A DNA stretch of 47,600 bases from Novosphingobium endophyticum (GCF_014640675.1 NZ_BMHK01000005.1:153417-201016), one strand, 5' to 3'; counted from the first letter of the stretch, positions 7,825 to 16,434 are shown. Made by a program: numbers and translations. The notes: generated from the sequence alone by a model not told the origin.

Positions 7825-8883
7825 ATGACTCAGTTCAATGCGGCGACCGGCCTGGCCGAAGGCAGCTTCGGCATCGGCACTTATGCGCACGGTGGCAAAG
7901 CCTTTCCGGGATTGGTTCAGCCGGATGGCACCGTATTCGACCTGAGCGAGATGTATTCCGACACCCACGCGATTTTCGATGATTGGGATCGTGCGCTCGA
8001 CAAGCTCGCCGACCTCGCCGCGAAAGGGGGCGAAACCGGTATTCGGTTTGAAGCCGTGGAATGCCTTCCCCCGGTCGCGCATCCCAACATGTTGTGCGCG
8101 GGTTCGAATTATCGCCAGCATGTCGCCGAAATGATGACGCACAACAAGTTCAACCAACATCGGCGCAAGCCCGGCGAAAGCGACGAGAGTTTCTTTGAGC
8201 GCAATCTTGCCGAAGTCGATCGCCGCGCCCGGGAAGGGGCGCCGTTCTTCTGGACGGGCCTCCATTCGTCGTTGACGGGCGCCAACGCCGATATTCCCAT
8301 GCCGATCGTGGGTGAACATCACGATTGGGAATTGGAATTCGGAGTGATCGTCGCGCGGTCGGAGCGGTACGTTAAGCCGGAAGACGCGAACCATCTTATC
8401 GCGGGCTACGTGATGGTGAATGATCTCGGCTCCGTCGACGAAGCGACCCGGCCCGATACACGGTTCGAATTCGACTGGATTTCGAAGCACCAGCCTAACT
8501 TCAAGCCGACCGGTCCCTTCATCGTGCCCAAGCAATTCGTGGACCGCTCGCAGGTGCGCATCCATCTCAGGCATAATGGCGAAACGATGCAGGACTGGCC
8601 GATCAGCGACATGATCTTCCCGCCTGAACAGCTGCTGTCTTATGCTTCCGAACGGATCAGGCTGATGCCGGGCGACTTGCTGATCACCGGATCGCCCCCG
8701 GGTAACGGCGCGATGCATGGCGGCCGCTGGCTGAAGCCGGGCGACGTGATGGACAGCGAGGTGACCTTCCTCGGTCGTCAGCACAACAAGTGCGTCGAAG
8801 ATGTCGAGGGGAAGGAGCGTGGCTATCATTTCGGCCCCTTCACCAAGATGTGGGAAAGGTTCCGGGCGCAGGAAGAAGCCTGA
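7825..8883 (+). CDS. Fumarylacetoacetate hydrolase (FAH) family protein
   Basis: 352 residues. FAH-fold enzymes hydrolyse or isomerise C-C bonds in 1,3-dioxo or acylpyruvate-like products of ring cleavage. The metal ligands are visible as E169 and E171 (DWELEFGVIV) and D200 (YVMVNDLGS). Family features GSNYRQH, ISKHQPNFKPTGPF and TGSPPGNG are present. The length with an N-terminal extension of about 85 residues fits the subgroup annotated as fumarylacetoacetate hydrolase or ureidoglycolate lyase-like. The start at 7825 has a GGAGGAGAAGG site; an in-frame ATG at 7747 does not. It is the first gene after the divergent promoter, followed 250 bases later by the cyclase-family gene. A probable hydrolase for the ring-opened product; substrate unknown. 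Confidence 0.8.
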   Translation: MTQFNAATGLAEGSFGIGTYAHGGKAFPGLVQPDGTVFDLSEMYSDTHAIFDDWDRALDKLADLAAKGGETGIRFEAVECLPPVAHPNMLCAGSNYRQHVAEMMTHNKFNQHRRKPGESDESFFERNLAEVDRRAREGAPFFWTGLHSSLTGANADIPMPIVGEHHDWELEFGVIVARSERYVKPEDANHLIAGYVMVNDLGSVDEATRPDTRFEFDWISKHQPNFKPTGPFIVPKQFVDRSQVRIHLRHNGETMQDWPISDMIFPPEQLLSYASERIRLMPGDLLITGSPPGNGAMHGGRWLKPGDVMDSEVTFLGRQHNKCVEDVEGKERGYHFGPFTKMWERFRAQEEA

Positions 8884-9136
8884 TCCCTGCACGTAGCCGG
8901 TCAGATTGACGAGGGGGCGGAAGCCGGTGTCGACCAGATGTCGCCCTCCGTCTCGATCCGGCAGGTTGGCGGCACCATGATGGCGGCCAATGGCTGCTAT
9001 CGCGCGAAGCGTTTTGTTTGGCTGAATATCCCGCGCTAGGGTTCGTGACTGAAATGCGCCTGACAACAGCGCATGGAGATGAGCAGGTCCAGAGAACCTG
9101 TTTGCCGTTCGGTGTCCGAGGGAAAGTAGGAGAGTT

Positions 9137-9916
9137 ATGGCACGGCGATTTGTCGATCTGTCGATCTATCTGGAGAACGATGTCGTCACGGATCCACCGT
9201 TCATGCGGCCCGAGATCAGCTATATGGGGCACTTGGAGACGCTGGAGGAAGCGCGCTTTTTCTTCCCGGGCATTGAGGCGGAGCAGTTTCCCGGTGGTGA
9301 AGGTTTTGCCGCGGCGGAGATGGTGAAGCTCAGCACGCATAATGGAACGCACCTGGACGCACCCTACCACTATCATCCCACGATGGACGGTGGCGAACGA
9401 GCCATCACCATTGACGAGGTGCCGCTGGAATGGTGCTTCCAGCCAGGCGTGAAGCTGGATTTTCGGCACTTTCCCGATGGCCATGTCGTTACGGCGCAAG
9501 AGGTCGAGGACGAGCTGGCGAGCATCGGGCACCAACTGCGCCCGCTCGAAATCGTCCTGGTCAATACACGGGCAGGCAAGGCGGTCGGCGATCCGGACTT
9601 CGTCAACATCGGCTGCGGCATGGGTTACGATGCGACGATGTACCTGACCGAACGCGGCGTTCGTGTGACGGGCACCGATGCGTGGTCATGGGACGCGCCG
9701 TTCAAGTACACGGCGGAACGGGTCCGCGAGACCGGCGATACGTCGCTCATCTGGGAAGGGCACAAGGCCGGCCGCGACATCGGGTACTGCCATCTGGAAA
9801 AGCTGCACAATCTGGAAGCGCTTCCGGCAGACGGGTTCGTCGTCAGTTGCTTTCCGCATAAGATCAGGGGCGCTTCCGCGGGTTGGACACGCGCTGTCGC
9901 GATCATCGAGGAATAG
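9137..9916 (+). CDS. Cyclase-family metal-dependent hydrolase (kynurenine formamidase-like)
   Basis: 259 residues. The family signature HNGTHLDAPYHYH covers residues 68-80 and holds the Zn/Mn ligands H68, H72, D74 and H78/H80. Members include bacterial kynurenine formamidase, isatin hydrolase and uncharacterised proteins in aromatic clusters that open lactones or cyclic amides. GTAGGAG precedes the ATG. The downstream stub of a flavin monooxygenase begins 6 bases after the stop, and an amidohydrolase follows, so the three were once one operon. A hydrolytic step on a lactone, enol-lactone or amide intermediate is the best guess. Confidence 0.75.
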   Translation: MARRFVDLSIYLENDVVTDPPFMRPEISYMGHLETLEEARFFFPGIEAEQFPGGEGFAAAEMVKLSTHNGTHLDAPYHYHPTMDGGERAITIDEVPLEWCFQPGVKLDFRHFPDGHVVTAQEVEDELASIGHQLRPLEIVLVNTRAGKAVGDPDFVNIGCGMGYDATMYLTERGVRVTGTDAWSWDAPFKYTAERVRETGDTSLIWEGHKAGRDIGYCHLEKLHNLEALPADGFVVSCFPHKIRGASAGWTRAVAIIEE

Positions 9917-9922
9917 GCAAGC

Positions 9923-10054
9923 ATGGCCGGATCGCAACAGGCTTTTGTCGTGCGGGGCGGGACCGGCGGAATGTCTGCGGCAATCGCGCTGAAAGGCCCA
10001 GTCGCGCTTGACAGGATGGGCCGCGCAACGGGCGTTCGCGGGGAGCGGATCTGA
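9923..10054 (+). pseudogene. Stub of an FAD-dependent monooxygenase, internally deleted
   Basis: A 43-codon frame with the look of a flavoprotein N-terminus, AFVVRGGTGGMSAAIALK: the beta-strand and dinucleotide-binding loop of class A monooxygenases, except that the first glycine of GxGxxG is Arg. It then jumps to GPVALDRMG, which resembles the later GP...ALDRLG segment of the same family, and ends. Roughly 25-30 codons seem to be lost between the two pieces, and the rest of the gene is gone. Its TGA overlaps the ATG of the amidohydrolase (TGATG), as in a real operon. It could still act as a translated leader for the next gene. The identification rests on a short segment. Confidence 0.5.
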
Positions 10055-11118
10055 TGGCCGATACGATTTCCACCTGCGGGCAGGAGCGGCGCCCGATCCC
10101 GGTCGAGCAGCGTGGCAAGCACCTTGTCATCGACATTCACTGTCACCTCAATGTGGCGGCTGCGGAAGCCTATGTCCGGTCGCACGTCGACAATCCGCCA
10201 GATCCCCTGGCATTCATGTCCGCCGCATCGAAAGCGGTGAATGGAAAGCTGTTCGCGGAGATCGGCAAGAAGCTGAACGGCGTGGACGATCGCATCGCGG
10301 ACATGGACCGCCTGGGCATTGACGTGCAGGCGATCAGCCCGTCGCCCGGGCAGTACTATTACTTCGCACCGCCCGAGGTGGGGCGGGAAGCCGCGCGCAT
10401 CGTGAATGAGGGCATTGCCGAGGCGGTGGCGCGGCATCCTGGCCGACTGGTTGGCATGGGGACGGTGCCCCTGCAGGATACCGGGATGGCCATCGCGGAA
10501 ATGCGGCGCTGCGTGTCGGACCTGGGCCTGCGCGGGATCGCGATCAGCAGCCACGTGAACGGAGGCGAACTGGCCGACCCTTCGCGCCGAGCCTTCTTCG
10601 CGGCGGCGGAAGAACTCGGAGTGCTGTTGTTTATGCACCCGCTGGGCTTTACGCACGGCCATCGATTGGCCGAGCATTACCTGGACAATATTCTCGGCAA
10701 TCCGATGGAATCGACCATCGCGTTGAGCCACCTCATCTTCGGCGGCGTGCTTGACGCCCACCCTGGCCTGAAACTCTGCGTGGCGCATGGCGGCGGCTAT
10801 CTGCCAGGATACTGGGGCCGGATGGATCACGCCTATCGCGTTCGGGAAGATTGCCGCGAACATATCTCACGCGAACCGTCGTCCTATTTGCGGCAGGTCT
10901 GGCTCGACACGCTCGTCTTCGATCAAGATCAGCTTGACAGCCTCGTCCGCACGCACGGTTCGGATCGCCTGTGCCTTGGGACAGACTATCCCTTCGACAT
11001 GGCAGAGCCCGATCCGGTGGGCTTCCATGCCCGTCTGGACGAGGCGGACAAGCAAAAAATACTCGGCCAGAACGCGGCGGCTTTGCTGGGCTTGGCTCCC
11101 GGATCATGCAGTTGTTGA
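10054..11118 (+). CDS. Amidohydrolase-2 family protein (ACMSD / gamma-resorcylate decarboxylase-like)
   Basis: 354 residues. Metal-dependent TIM-barrel enzyme with H29-x-H31 (DIHCH), H195 (LFMHPLG), H245 (VAHGGGYLPGY) and D311 (LGTDYPFD), the ligand and acid-base set of the ACMSD/decarboxylase group. Members decarboxylate aromatic or semialdehyde carboxylates, such as 2-amino-3-carboxymuconate semialdehyde, 5-carboxyvanillate or resorcylate; some are hydrolases. The ATG overlaps the stop of the preceding flavoprotein stub, so translation is probably coupled. In the cluster it may remove a carboxyl group from a ring or ring-opened intermediate. Substrate unassigned. Confidence 0.8.
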   Translation: MADTISTCGQERRPIPVEQRGKHLVIDIHCHLNVAAAEAYVRSHVDNPPDPLAFMSAASKAVNGKLFAEIGKKLNGVDDRIADMDRLGIDVQAISPSPGQYYYFAPPEVGREAARIVNEGIAEAVARHPGRLVGMGTVPLQDTGMAIAEMRRCVSDLGLRGIAISSHVNGGELADPSRRAFFAAAEELGVLLFMHPLGFTHGHRLAEHYLDNILGNPMESTIALSHLIFGGVLDAHPGLKLCVAHGGGYLPGYWGRMDHAYRVREDCREHISREPSSYLRQVWLDTLVFDQDQLDSLVRTHGSDRLCLGTDYPFDMAEPDPVGFHARLDEADKQKILGQNAAALLGLAPGSCSC

Positions 11119-11364
11119 ACTGACGGAAAATCCGGCATGCCGATCGTAAATTAGCAGGCCCTTGGCGAATTCGTGGCCACTGACCGACGACGCCGGGCGG
11201 CGTGATCGCAAGCGCACAAAGGGGCATCTGTGTGCTCGAACCAGGCGACTGCCAGATTCTCTGCCCGGGTTCGACGCCGCGACTTCGGATAGGCGCAAGA
11301 ATGACACCAACGCCGCGAACGCATCAGCGATCCGGTCGGCGTGCCAACTAAAAGGAACAATGTT

Positions 11365-12138
11365 ATGCCGCGTGCCTTGATTACTGGTGCTTCGTCCGGG
11401 ATTGGCCGGGAGTTTGCCGAACAATTGGCGAAGCGAGGCTACGATCTCGTTCTCGTCGCCCGACGCGAGGCTCGCTTGCGCGAACTGGCCGTCAAGCTTG
11501 GCAGGAGCGGTGTGGACATCGAAGTACTTCTCGCCGACCTTGGTGAAGCAACCGGCCTGCGCAGGGTCCGTGAACGCATCGCGGAGGGCGGTTCTTGTGA
11601 TCTTGTCGTCAACAACGCCGGATTTGCCATTCGCGGGATGGCACCTGACATCGCACTGGATGACATTGCCGCGATGCTGCTAGTCAACGTGGAGGCGGCG
11701 GTCGGCGTTTCGGTCGCAGCGATGAAGCGGATGATGCAGCAAGGGCAGGGGGGCATCATCAACGTCGCGTCCGGAATGGTTTTCATGCAGATGCCGGACA
11801 ATGCCGGCTATGCCTCATCGAAGAACTTCGTCATGGCTTTTACCCGGCATATGCAAGCCGAGGCAGCGGAATCCGGCGTCTACGTGCAATTGCTACTCCC
11901 CGGCGTAGTAGCGACCGAAATGCATCAAGTGGCAAAGGTCGACCTCTCCGGCTACCCGCCGGAAATCGTGATGCAGGTAGAGGATCTCGTGGCATCGTCG
12001 CTTAAGGCGTTCGATACCGGGGAACTGGTCTGTATCCCCTCGCTGGCCGCCCCAGGGCTGTGGGATGCCTATGTCGCAGCCGAAGGTGCCTTGGCCGTAA
12101 ATGTTTCCCGCGACAGCCCTGCTGAGCGATACAAGTAA
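11365..12138 (+). CDS. Short-chain dehydrogenase/reductase (classical SDR)
   Basis: 257 residues. Rossmann motif GASSGIG at residues 8-14, NNAG near 83-86, catalytic S136, Y149 and K153 (YASSK). Classical NAD(P)-dependent alcohol/ketone oxidoreductase. The start at 11365 is used because AAAGGAAC precedes it and the protein then opens with PRALITGASSG. It is separated from the amidohydrolase by 246 bases in which I recognise nothing, and followed after 15 bases by a strong hairpin, so it probably ends a transcript. It may oxidise or reduce a hydroxyl group in the upper pathway. Confidence 0.8.
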   Translation: MPRALITGASSGIGREFAEQLAKRGYDLVLVARREARLRELAVKLGRSGVDIEVLLADLGEATGLRRVRERIAEGGSCDLVVNNAGFAIRGMAPDIALDDIAAMLLVNVEAAVGVSVAAMKRMMQQGQGGIINVASGMVFMQMPDNAGYASSKNFVMAFTRHMQAEAAESGVYVQLLLPGVVATEMHQVAKVDLSGYPPEIVMQVEDLVASSLKAFDTGELVCIPSLAAPGLWDAYVAAEGALAVNVSRDSPAERYK

Positions 12139-12153
12139 GGATCAAGATGAAAG

Positions 12154-12185
12154 CGGAGCGGGACCGCATCAGCGGTCCCGCTCCG
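12154..12185 (+). terminator. Strong GC-rich hairpin terminator after the SDR gene
   Basis: A perfect 14-bp stem (12154-12167 with 12172-12185) closed by a 4-base ATCA loop, starting 15 bases after the SDR stop codon. A long T-run does not follow, only TTT within the next 15 bases, so it may be a weak intrinsic terminator or an RNA-protecting hairpin. It separates the SDR from the flavin monooxygenase transcript. Confidence 0.7.
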
Positions 12186-12404
12186 GCCGTCTCCGTTTGG
12201 TTGGCTTCTGCAAGCATTCGCTCGACATATTCGTCAGCTCTGTCGGACTCGCGTCCCAGCTTCCATGTCGCGGCATTGGGCGGGTACGAGCTATGAACTT
12301 GGTCGGGTGGCATGTCGGGCGTTGTTGATAGCAATCTATCACGCCTTTCGATGCCAGCCATCGACTCGGTGCGTTTGTCTTCCGGGAAATGGAGCCGCAT
12401 GAAG

Positions 12405-12433
12405 GCTGCATTCAAAATGCACTTAGCTGCATT
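12405..12433 (+). promoter_or_regulatory. Candidate operator upstream of the flavin monooxygenase
   Basis: GCTGCATT occurs at 12405-12412 and again at 12426-12433, exactly 21 bases apart (two helical turns). An inverted copy, AATGCA at 12416-12421, forms the palindrome TGCATT-CAA-AATGCA with the first. The site lies 18 bases before the ATG at 12451, where a repressor would block transcription or translation. The cognate regulator is not known. The rest of 12186-12404 shows no gene. Confidence 0.35.
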
Positions 12434-12450
12434 GGCCGAGAGAGGACGAG

Positions 12451-13584
12451 ATGGCTGCGATCAGGAATGCTCTAATTGTCGGGGGCGGCCTTGCTGGCCT
12501 GACGGCAGCCGCTTCGCTTGCTCGCGCAGGGGTGAATTGCAAGGTTATCGACATCGCCGATGGTCCGGCGGGCGCAGCGATCACGCTGCTCAATAGGGCA
12601 GTAGACGCTCTGAACGAGATCGGGGCGCTGGACGGCTGTCTGGCCCAGGGCAAAATCACTGATGCCGAGGAGCTGTTCACGAATTTCGACGCGGCTGGAA
12701 ACCGGCTGCCGGCGCCGCCCATGCCAAAATCCCCTGAATCCGACCTCCCGCAAGGCATTCTCATCTATCGGCCTGATCTGTACCAGGTTCTGCGCAAGGC
12801 CGCTGAAGACGCGGGCGCCAATGTTCGGATCGGCCTTAGCATCGAAAGCCTTGAACAGTCGGCGGACGGGGTCGAAGTGACGCTCACCGATGGCCAGACC
12901 CGGAAATATGAACTGGTCGTCGGTGCCGATGGCATTCGGTCAAAAACGCGTTCGCTGATCCTGACCGGAGAGGAAAGTGTCGAGCCGACCTATTCGGGGG
13001 TGACCATGTTTCGGGCCGTGGTCGGCGGAGTTCCGGATCTTGGGCCTACGGGCCATTTCCATGCGAAAGATCTTTGTGTGATCAGGCGGATGGCTGATGG
13101 TCGTATCTATTTCGCCACGGGTCGCGAATATGCTGAACGGCCAACTTTCGACGCGCAAAGTGCGCGAGAAACAGTGCGCGATATCTTCAGCGCATTTTCC
13201 GCGCCGTTGCTTTGCGCCGTGGCCAGCAAATTGACGGACGAGGTTAAGCTGATCGTCAATGACTATGACTGGCTTCTGGTGAAGAACCCCTGGTACCGCG
13301 GGCGCGTAGTTCTGATCGGCGATGCTGCGCATGCCACAACCGCTCATCTTGCTTCCGGCGGCGGCATGGCGGTCGAGGATGGAATCGTTCTAGGGCAGGA
13401 AATCGGGAAAGCCGCCACATGCGAGGAGGCGTTGGCGGCTTTCATGGCGCGCAGATTTGACCGGGCTCGCTTCGTTGTGGAAGCCAGTGTTCAGCTCGAC
13501 CAGATGACACAGCAAAAAGTCTCCCCGGCCGAGCAGAGTAAAGTGCGAAGGCAAGCCATGGCCACGCTGTCCGTGCCGTATTGA
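12451..13584 (+). CDS. FAD-dependent monooxygenase (class A, p-hydroxybenzoate hydroxylase fold)
   Basis: 377 residues. GGGLAG at 11-16 binds the ADP part of FAD, the DG motif is in VVGADGIRS (D160-G161), and the GD motif in VVLIGDAAHA (G290-D291). Class A flavoprotein hydroxylases use NAD(P)H and O2 to add an ortho or para hydroxyl to phenolic rings, sometimes with loss of a substituent. AGAGGACGAG precedes the ATG. It starts a new transcript after the hairpin at 12154 and lies upstream of the second Rieske oxygenase. It probably prepares the ring for cleavage by creating a dihydroxy compound; the exact substrate is unknown. Confidence 0.85.
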   Translation: MAAIRNALIVGGGLAGLTAAASLARAGVNCKVIDIADGPAGAAITLLNRAVDALNEIGALDGCLAQGKITDAEELFTNFDAAGNRLPAPPMPKSPESDLPQGILIYRPDLYQVLRKAAEDAGANVRIGLSIESLEQSADGVEVTLTDGQTRKYELVVGADGIRSKTRSLILTGEESVEPTYSGVTMFRAVVGGVPDLGPTGHFHAKDLCVIRRMADGRIYFATGREYAERPTFDAQSARETVRDIFSAFSAPLLCAVASKLTDEVKLIVNDYDWLLVKNPWYRGRVVLIGDAAHATTAHLASGGGMAVEDGIVLGQEIGKAATCEEALAAFMARRFDRARFVVEASVQLDQMTQQKVSPAEQSKVRRQAMATLSVPY

Positions 13585-13760
13585 TGTCCCGGCAAAGCCG
13601 ACCGCATCAACACACCGCACCAGGACGGTTCGACCCAAGCCGGGCCGTGGGAATGCGAACCGGTTCGGGAGGCAAGTTATAACCTCCGACAATACGCGCT
13701 ATCACTACATCCGGTTTGTCGCCAGGGCGGGTTGCGGGCAAACAAAATCCAGGGAGATTC

Positions 13761-14807
13761 ATGATGAAAGTGCTGAAAAATGCCTGGTATGCGGCCACCT
13801 GGAGTCATGACCTGGATGACGAGCCGCTGTCACGGACATTCCATGAGCAGCCGGTTGTCATCTATCGCGGCGAAGGCGGCAAGCCCATCGCGCTCTATGA
13901 TGCCTGTCCCCATCGTTTCGCGCCCCTCAGCCTGGGGCGGGTACAGGGCGATCGCATCAAGTGCGGGTATCACGGCCTTGAATTCGACAGGAAAGGGCAC
14001 TGCGTACTTAATCCGCATGGCAAAGGAGTCATCGCCTCTGCCCTGAATGTACGGTCCTACCCCTTGGCAGAGCGTTACGGCATGATCTGGATTTGGATGG
14101 GTGATCCTGATCGGGCCGATGAGGACAAACTTCCCTCGCTGCCGATCCTGGAAGATGCGGACTTTACCTGGGTTCATGGCCGGACGTTCGTGAACGCGCA
14201 TTATGAGCTTGTCATCGATAACCTCCTCGATCTCAGCCATGTCGAATTCCTTCATCCATTTCTTGCCTCCGACGGCAATTCCTCGCGCACGGTTTTCCGT
14301 GCCGAGCAGGTGGGGGATCGGGTCAATTCCTATTATGACGTGCGCAACGAACCGATCACAGCGCTGTTCAGGCTGCTATGGGAGGGCGACGAAGTGGAAG
14401 CCGACCTTCACGCTTACATGTACTGGAGTGCACCGTCTTACCTCTATCTCGACACCGGGATGAGTGCTCCGGGCGAAGATCCCAGCAAGGCGCCCCGCGT
14501 GCCCGGCATTCATCTGCTGACGCCGGAAACGGAGAACAGCACACATTATTTCTGGGCCATGGGCCGCAACCGCTTGCGGGATAACGTGGAGATTTCCGAA
14601 ATGATCCGCGAGGGTACGCGCAACGCCTTCGAGCATGAGGACGAGCCCATGATCTGCGCGGTGCGCAGCCGCATGTCGTCGAACGATCTCTTCGCAAACA
14701 AGCCGGCGCTGCTGCCGATCGATGAAGGCAATGTTCGCGCGCGGCGGGTGCTGAGCCGATTGATCTTGGAAGAAGAAGGGAACATGGCCCGGCAGGCGAA
14801 AGTCTGA
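13761..14807 (+). CDS. Rieske oxygenase, VanA-like (aromatic O-demethylase oxygenase type)
   Basis: 348 residues, the size of vanillate O-demethylase oxygenase. Rieske ligands C49-P-H51 and C68-x2-H71; mononuclear iron ligands H160 and H165 within DNLLDLSHVEFLH. The opening MKVLKNAWYAATWSHDL is characteristic of the VanA/dicamba-monooxygenase group. The start at 13761 is preceded by AGGGAGATTC; in-frame upstream codons to 13716 have no site. Members remove O-methyl groups oxidatively as formaldehyde or hydroxylate, fed by VanB or a ferredoxin/reductase pair, neither of which is adjacent. It sits directly upstream of a tetrahydrofolate-type demethylase, so two chemically different demethylation routes are side by side. 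Confidence 0.87.
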   Translation: MMKVLKNAWYAATWSHDLDDEPLSRTFHEQPVVIYRGEGGKPIALYDACPHRFAPLSLGRVQGDRIKCGYHGLEFDRKGHCVLNPHGKGVIASALNVRSYPLAERYGMIWIWMGDPDRADEDKLPSLPILEDADFTWVHGRTFVNAHYELVIDNLLDLSHVEFLHPFLASDGNSSRTVFRAEQVGDRVNSYYDVRNEPITALFRLLWEGDEVEADLHAYMYWSAPSYLYLDTGMSAPGEDPSKAPRVPGIHLLTPETENSTHYFWAMGRNRLRDNVEISEMIREGTRNAFEHEDEPMICAVRSRMSSNDLFANKPALLPIDEGNVRARRVLSRLILEEEGNMARQAKV

Positions 14808-15072
14808 TCGTTTGGGCTGCTTTCGATCGGGCAATTGAGGCAGGCGAGGTGATGGTGCGCCTTACCCGTTTGCATTGCGAGCCACTTCGGACCGGCGGCC
14901 ACTTCTCCGTCAGCTATCGCCGCCAGCCATTCTTCATATCGGTTATTTGACGTTCGGTTCGCGACGCTTCGCCGCTACACTCGTTCCTCGCCCGAACCTG
15001 CGCCGGCTCATGTCATCTGCCGGCGCCGATCGGCGGCCTGCCAAAGCATAACAGACAAACAGAGGATGGTTA

Positions 15073-16434
15073 ATGTCGCGTATCGTAGATCAGCAACGCA
15101 GAGGTTACGAGCAGCAACTCCGGAACGCTGAGGGCCTGTTCGAAACCGACCGCGCCATGCTGCTGGCTCCCGCTTCAACCGGACAGGATGTCTTCAACGT
15201 AAAGGGGGCGTATTACAGCTGGACGCCGTTGACCGTTCCGCTGGAATATACAAACTGGACGGAGGAAAGCGCTGCGCATGTAGAGGCCTGTTATATCGGC
15301 GACTGGACCTCGATCTCGAAGATCCGGGTGCGTGGCCCCGAAGCGCTGGCGTTTCTGGCCCGCATAGGCATGAACAGCCTCGAAAAATTCGCGTTGGGCC
15401 AGATCAAGCATCATGTGCAGCTCAACGAGGCGGGACAGATCGCGTCCGAAGGCGTGGTCTATCGCGTTGGCGAGGAAGAGTTCATCTACACCGGCGGTGG
15501 TGGCGACTGGGCGCTTTGGCAGGCGACGCAGGGTTCCTGGGACATGGAGATCGAAGCGATCAGTCCCGAGATGTTCATTTTTGAGGTACAGGGGCCGAAT
15601 TCGCTTTTCGCGCTGGAGAAGGCGACGGGTGAGAACCTTCGCGACATCAGATTCAATCATAGCCGCATGTCGCAGATCGGCGACATTGAGGTCCGCGTCC
15701 TGCGCACCGGTATTTCCGGCGAACTCGGTTATGAATTGCACGGCTCGGCGGACGATGCCGGGGCCGTGTGGGCCGCCGCTTTCGAGGCGGGCAAGGAATT
15801 CGGCATTCGTCAGCTCGGCATGCGTTCGTTGCTGGTGCAACATATCGAATCCGGGATCGCGACCGTCGGTCTGGATTATTTCCCCGCCTCGATCGTAACG
15901 CCGGGCGCGCCGAAGCTTTTGCCCAGAGGCACGCCGACGGGAAGTTTCATTCCGCAGGCGGTTACGGACTACTTCCGGATGCCAGGCGAACTGGGGTGGG
16001 GCAATCGGCGCGCGCGCGATGGTCACGATTTCGTCGGCCGCGAAGCCTTGGAAGCCCAGGCGGCAGATGGCGGCCCGGCGCGCAAGTTGGCCGGTCTCAT
16101 CTGGAATGAGCAGGACATCACCGATCTGTTCGCGGCCCAATTCCGGGGCGGTCCCTTGCCGGACTCCATGGAAATGCCCCGCGCAATAGGGGCGGAGTTC
16201 GATCAGGTTCTGGCCAATGGGCGGCAGGTCGGCATTTCCTCTTCGCGGACCTACAGCACCGTTCTGCGCAAAATGATTTCGCTTTGCGTCATCGACCGCG
16301 ACCTTATGGAAGTGGGCACGCAGCTTACGGTCTTGTGGGGAAGGCCGGGGACACCGCAGCGGGAAATCCGCGCGACGGTAGCCGCGCTGCCATTCAAGGA
16401 AGATAGGCGGCGCACAGACGTCAGCGCCCTTTAG
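15073..16434 (+). CDS. GcvT-like tetrahydrofolate-dependent O-demethylase candidate (DesA/LigM superfamily)
   Basis: 453 residues with the aminomethyltransferase fold. The N-terminal GcvT domain holds YTNWTEESAAHVEACYIGDW and VRGPEALAFL; the folate-binding part has the GISGELGYELHG motif (residues about 215-230). It is longer than glycine-cleavage GcvT (about 365), as in LigM and DesA, which move the aryl O-methyl group of vanillate/3-O-methylgallate or syringate to tetrahydrofolate. It is clearly diverged from the second copy at 38082 (it lacks the DQSHHM motif), so it should have a different substrate. AGAGGATGG precedes the ATG. The 265 bases before it, after the Rieske gene, show no gene. 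FAH and cupin genes follow in the same direction. Confidence 0.7.
   Translation: MSRIVDQQRRGYEQQLRNAEGLFETDRAMLLAPASTGQDVFNVKGAYYSWTPLTVPLEYTNWTEESAAHVEACYIGDWTSISKIRVRGPEALAFLARIGMNSLEKFALGQIKHHVQLNEAGQIASEGVVYRVGEEEFIYTGGGGDWALWQATQGSWDMEIEAISPEMFIFEVQGPNSLFALEKATGENLRDIRFNHSRMSQIGDIEVRVLRTGISGELGYELHGSADDAGAVWAAAFEAGKEFGIRQLGMRSLLVQHIESGIATVGLDYFPASIVTPGAPKLLPRGTPTGSFIPQAVTDYFRMPGELGWGNRRARDGHDFVGREALEAQAADGGPARKLAGLIWNEQDITDLFAAQFRGGPLPDSMEMPRAIGAEFDQVLANGRQVGISSSRTYSTVLRKMISLCVIDRDLMEVGTQLTVLWGRPGTPQREIRATVAALPFKEDRRRTDVSAL

Noticed and set aside
7642..9066. 474-codon minus-strand frame over the first FAH gene
   Set aside because: The plus-strand FAH protein has its metal ligands and family motifs; the minus-strand product resembles nothing.
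8884..9136. Possible gene fragment between the first FAH and the cyclase-family gene
   Set aside because: The plus-strand frame stays open for about 50 codons past the FAH stop, but its translation matches no family and has no start with a ribosome site.
9625..10863. 412-codon minus-strand frame over the cyclase-family and amidohydrolase genes
   Set aside because: Antisense to two genes with clear catalytic motifs.
12186..12404. Minus-strand open frame after the hairpin
   Set aside because: No recognised protein and no ribosome site; it overlaps the candidate promoter of the flavin monooxygenase.
14808..15072. Minus-strand fragment (YEEWLAAIADGEVAAGP) between the second Rieske and the demethylase gene
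   Set aside because: It begins right after a stop, has no start codon nearby and runs into the antisense of the Rieske gene; no family recognised.
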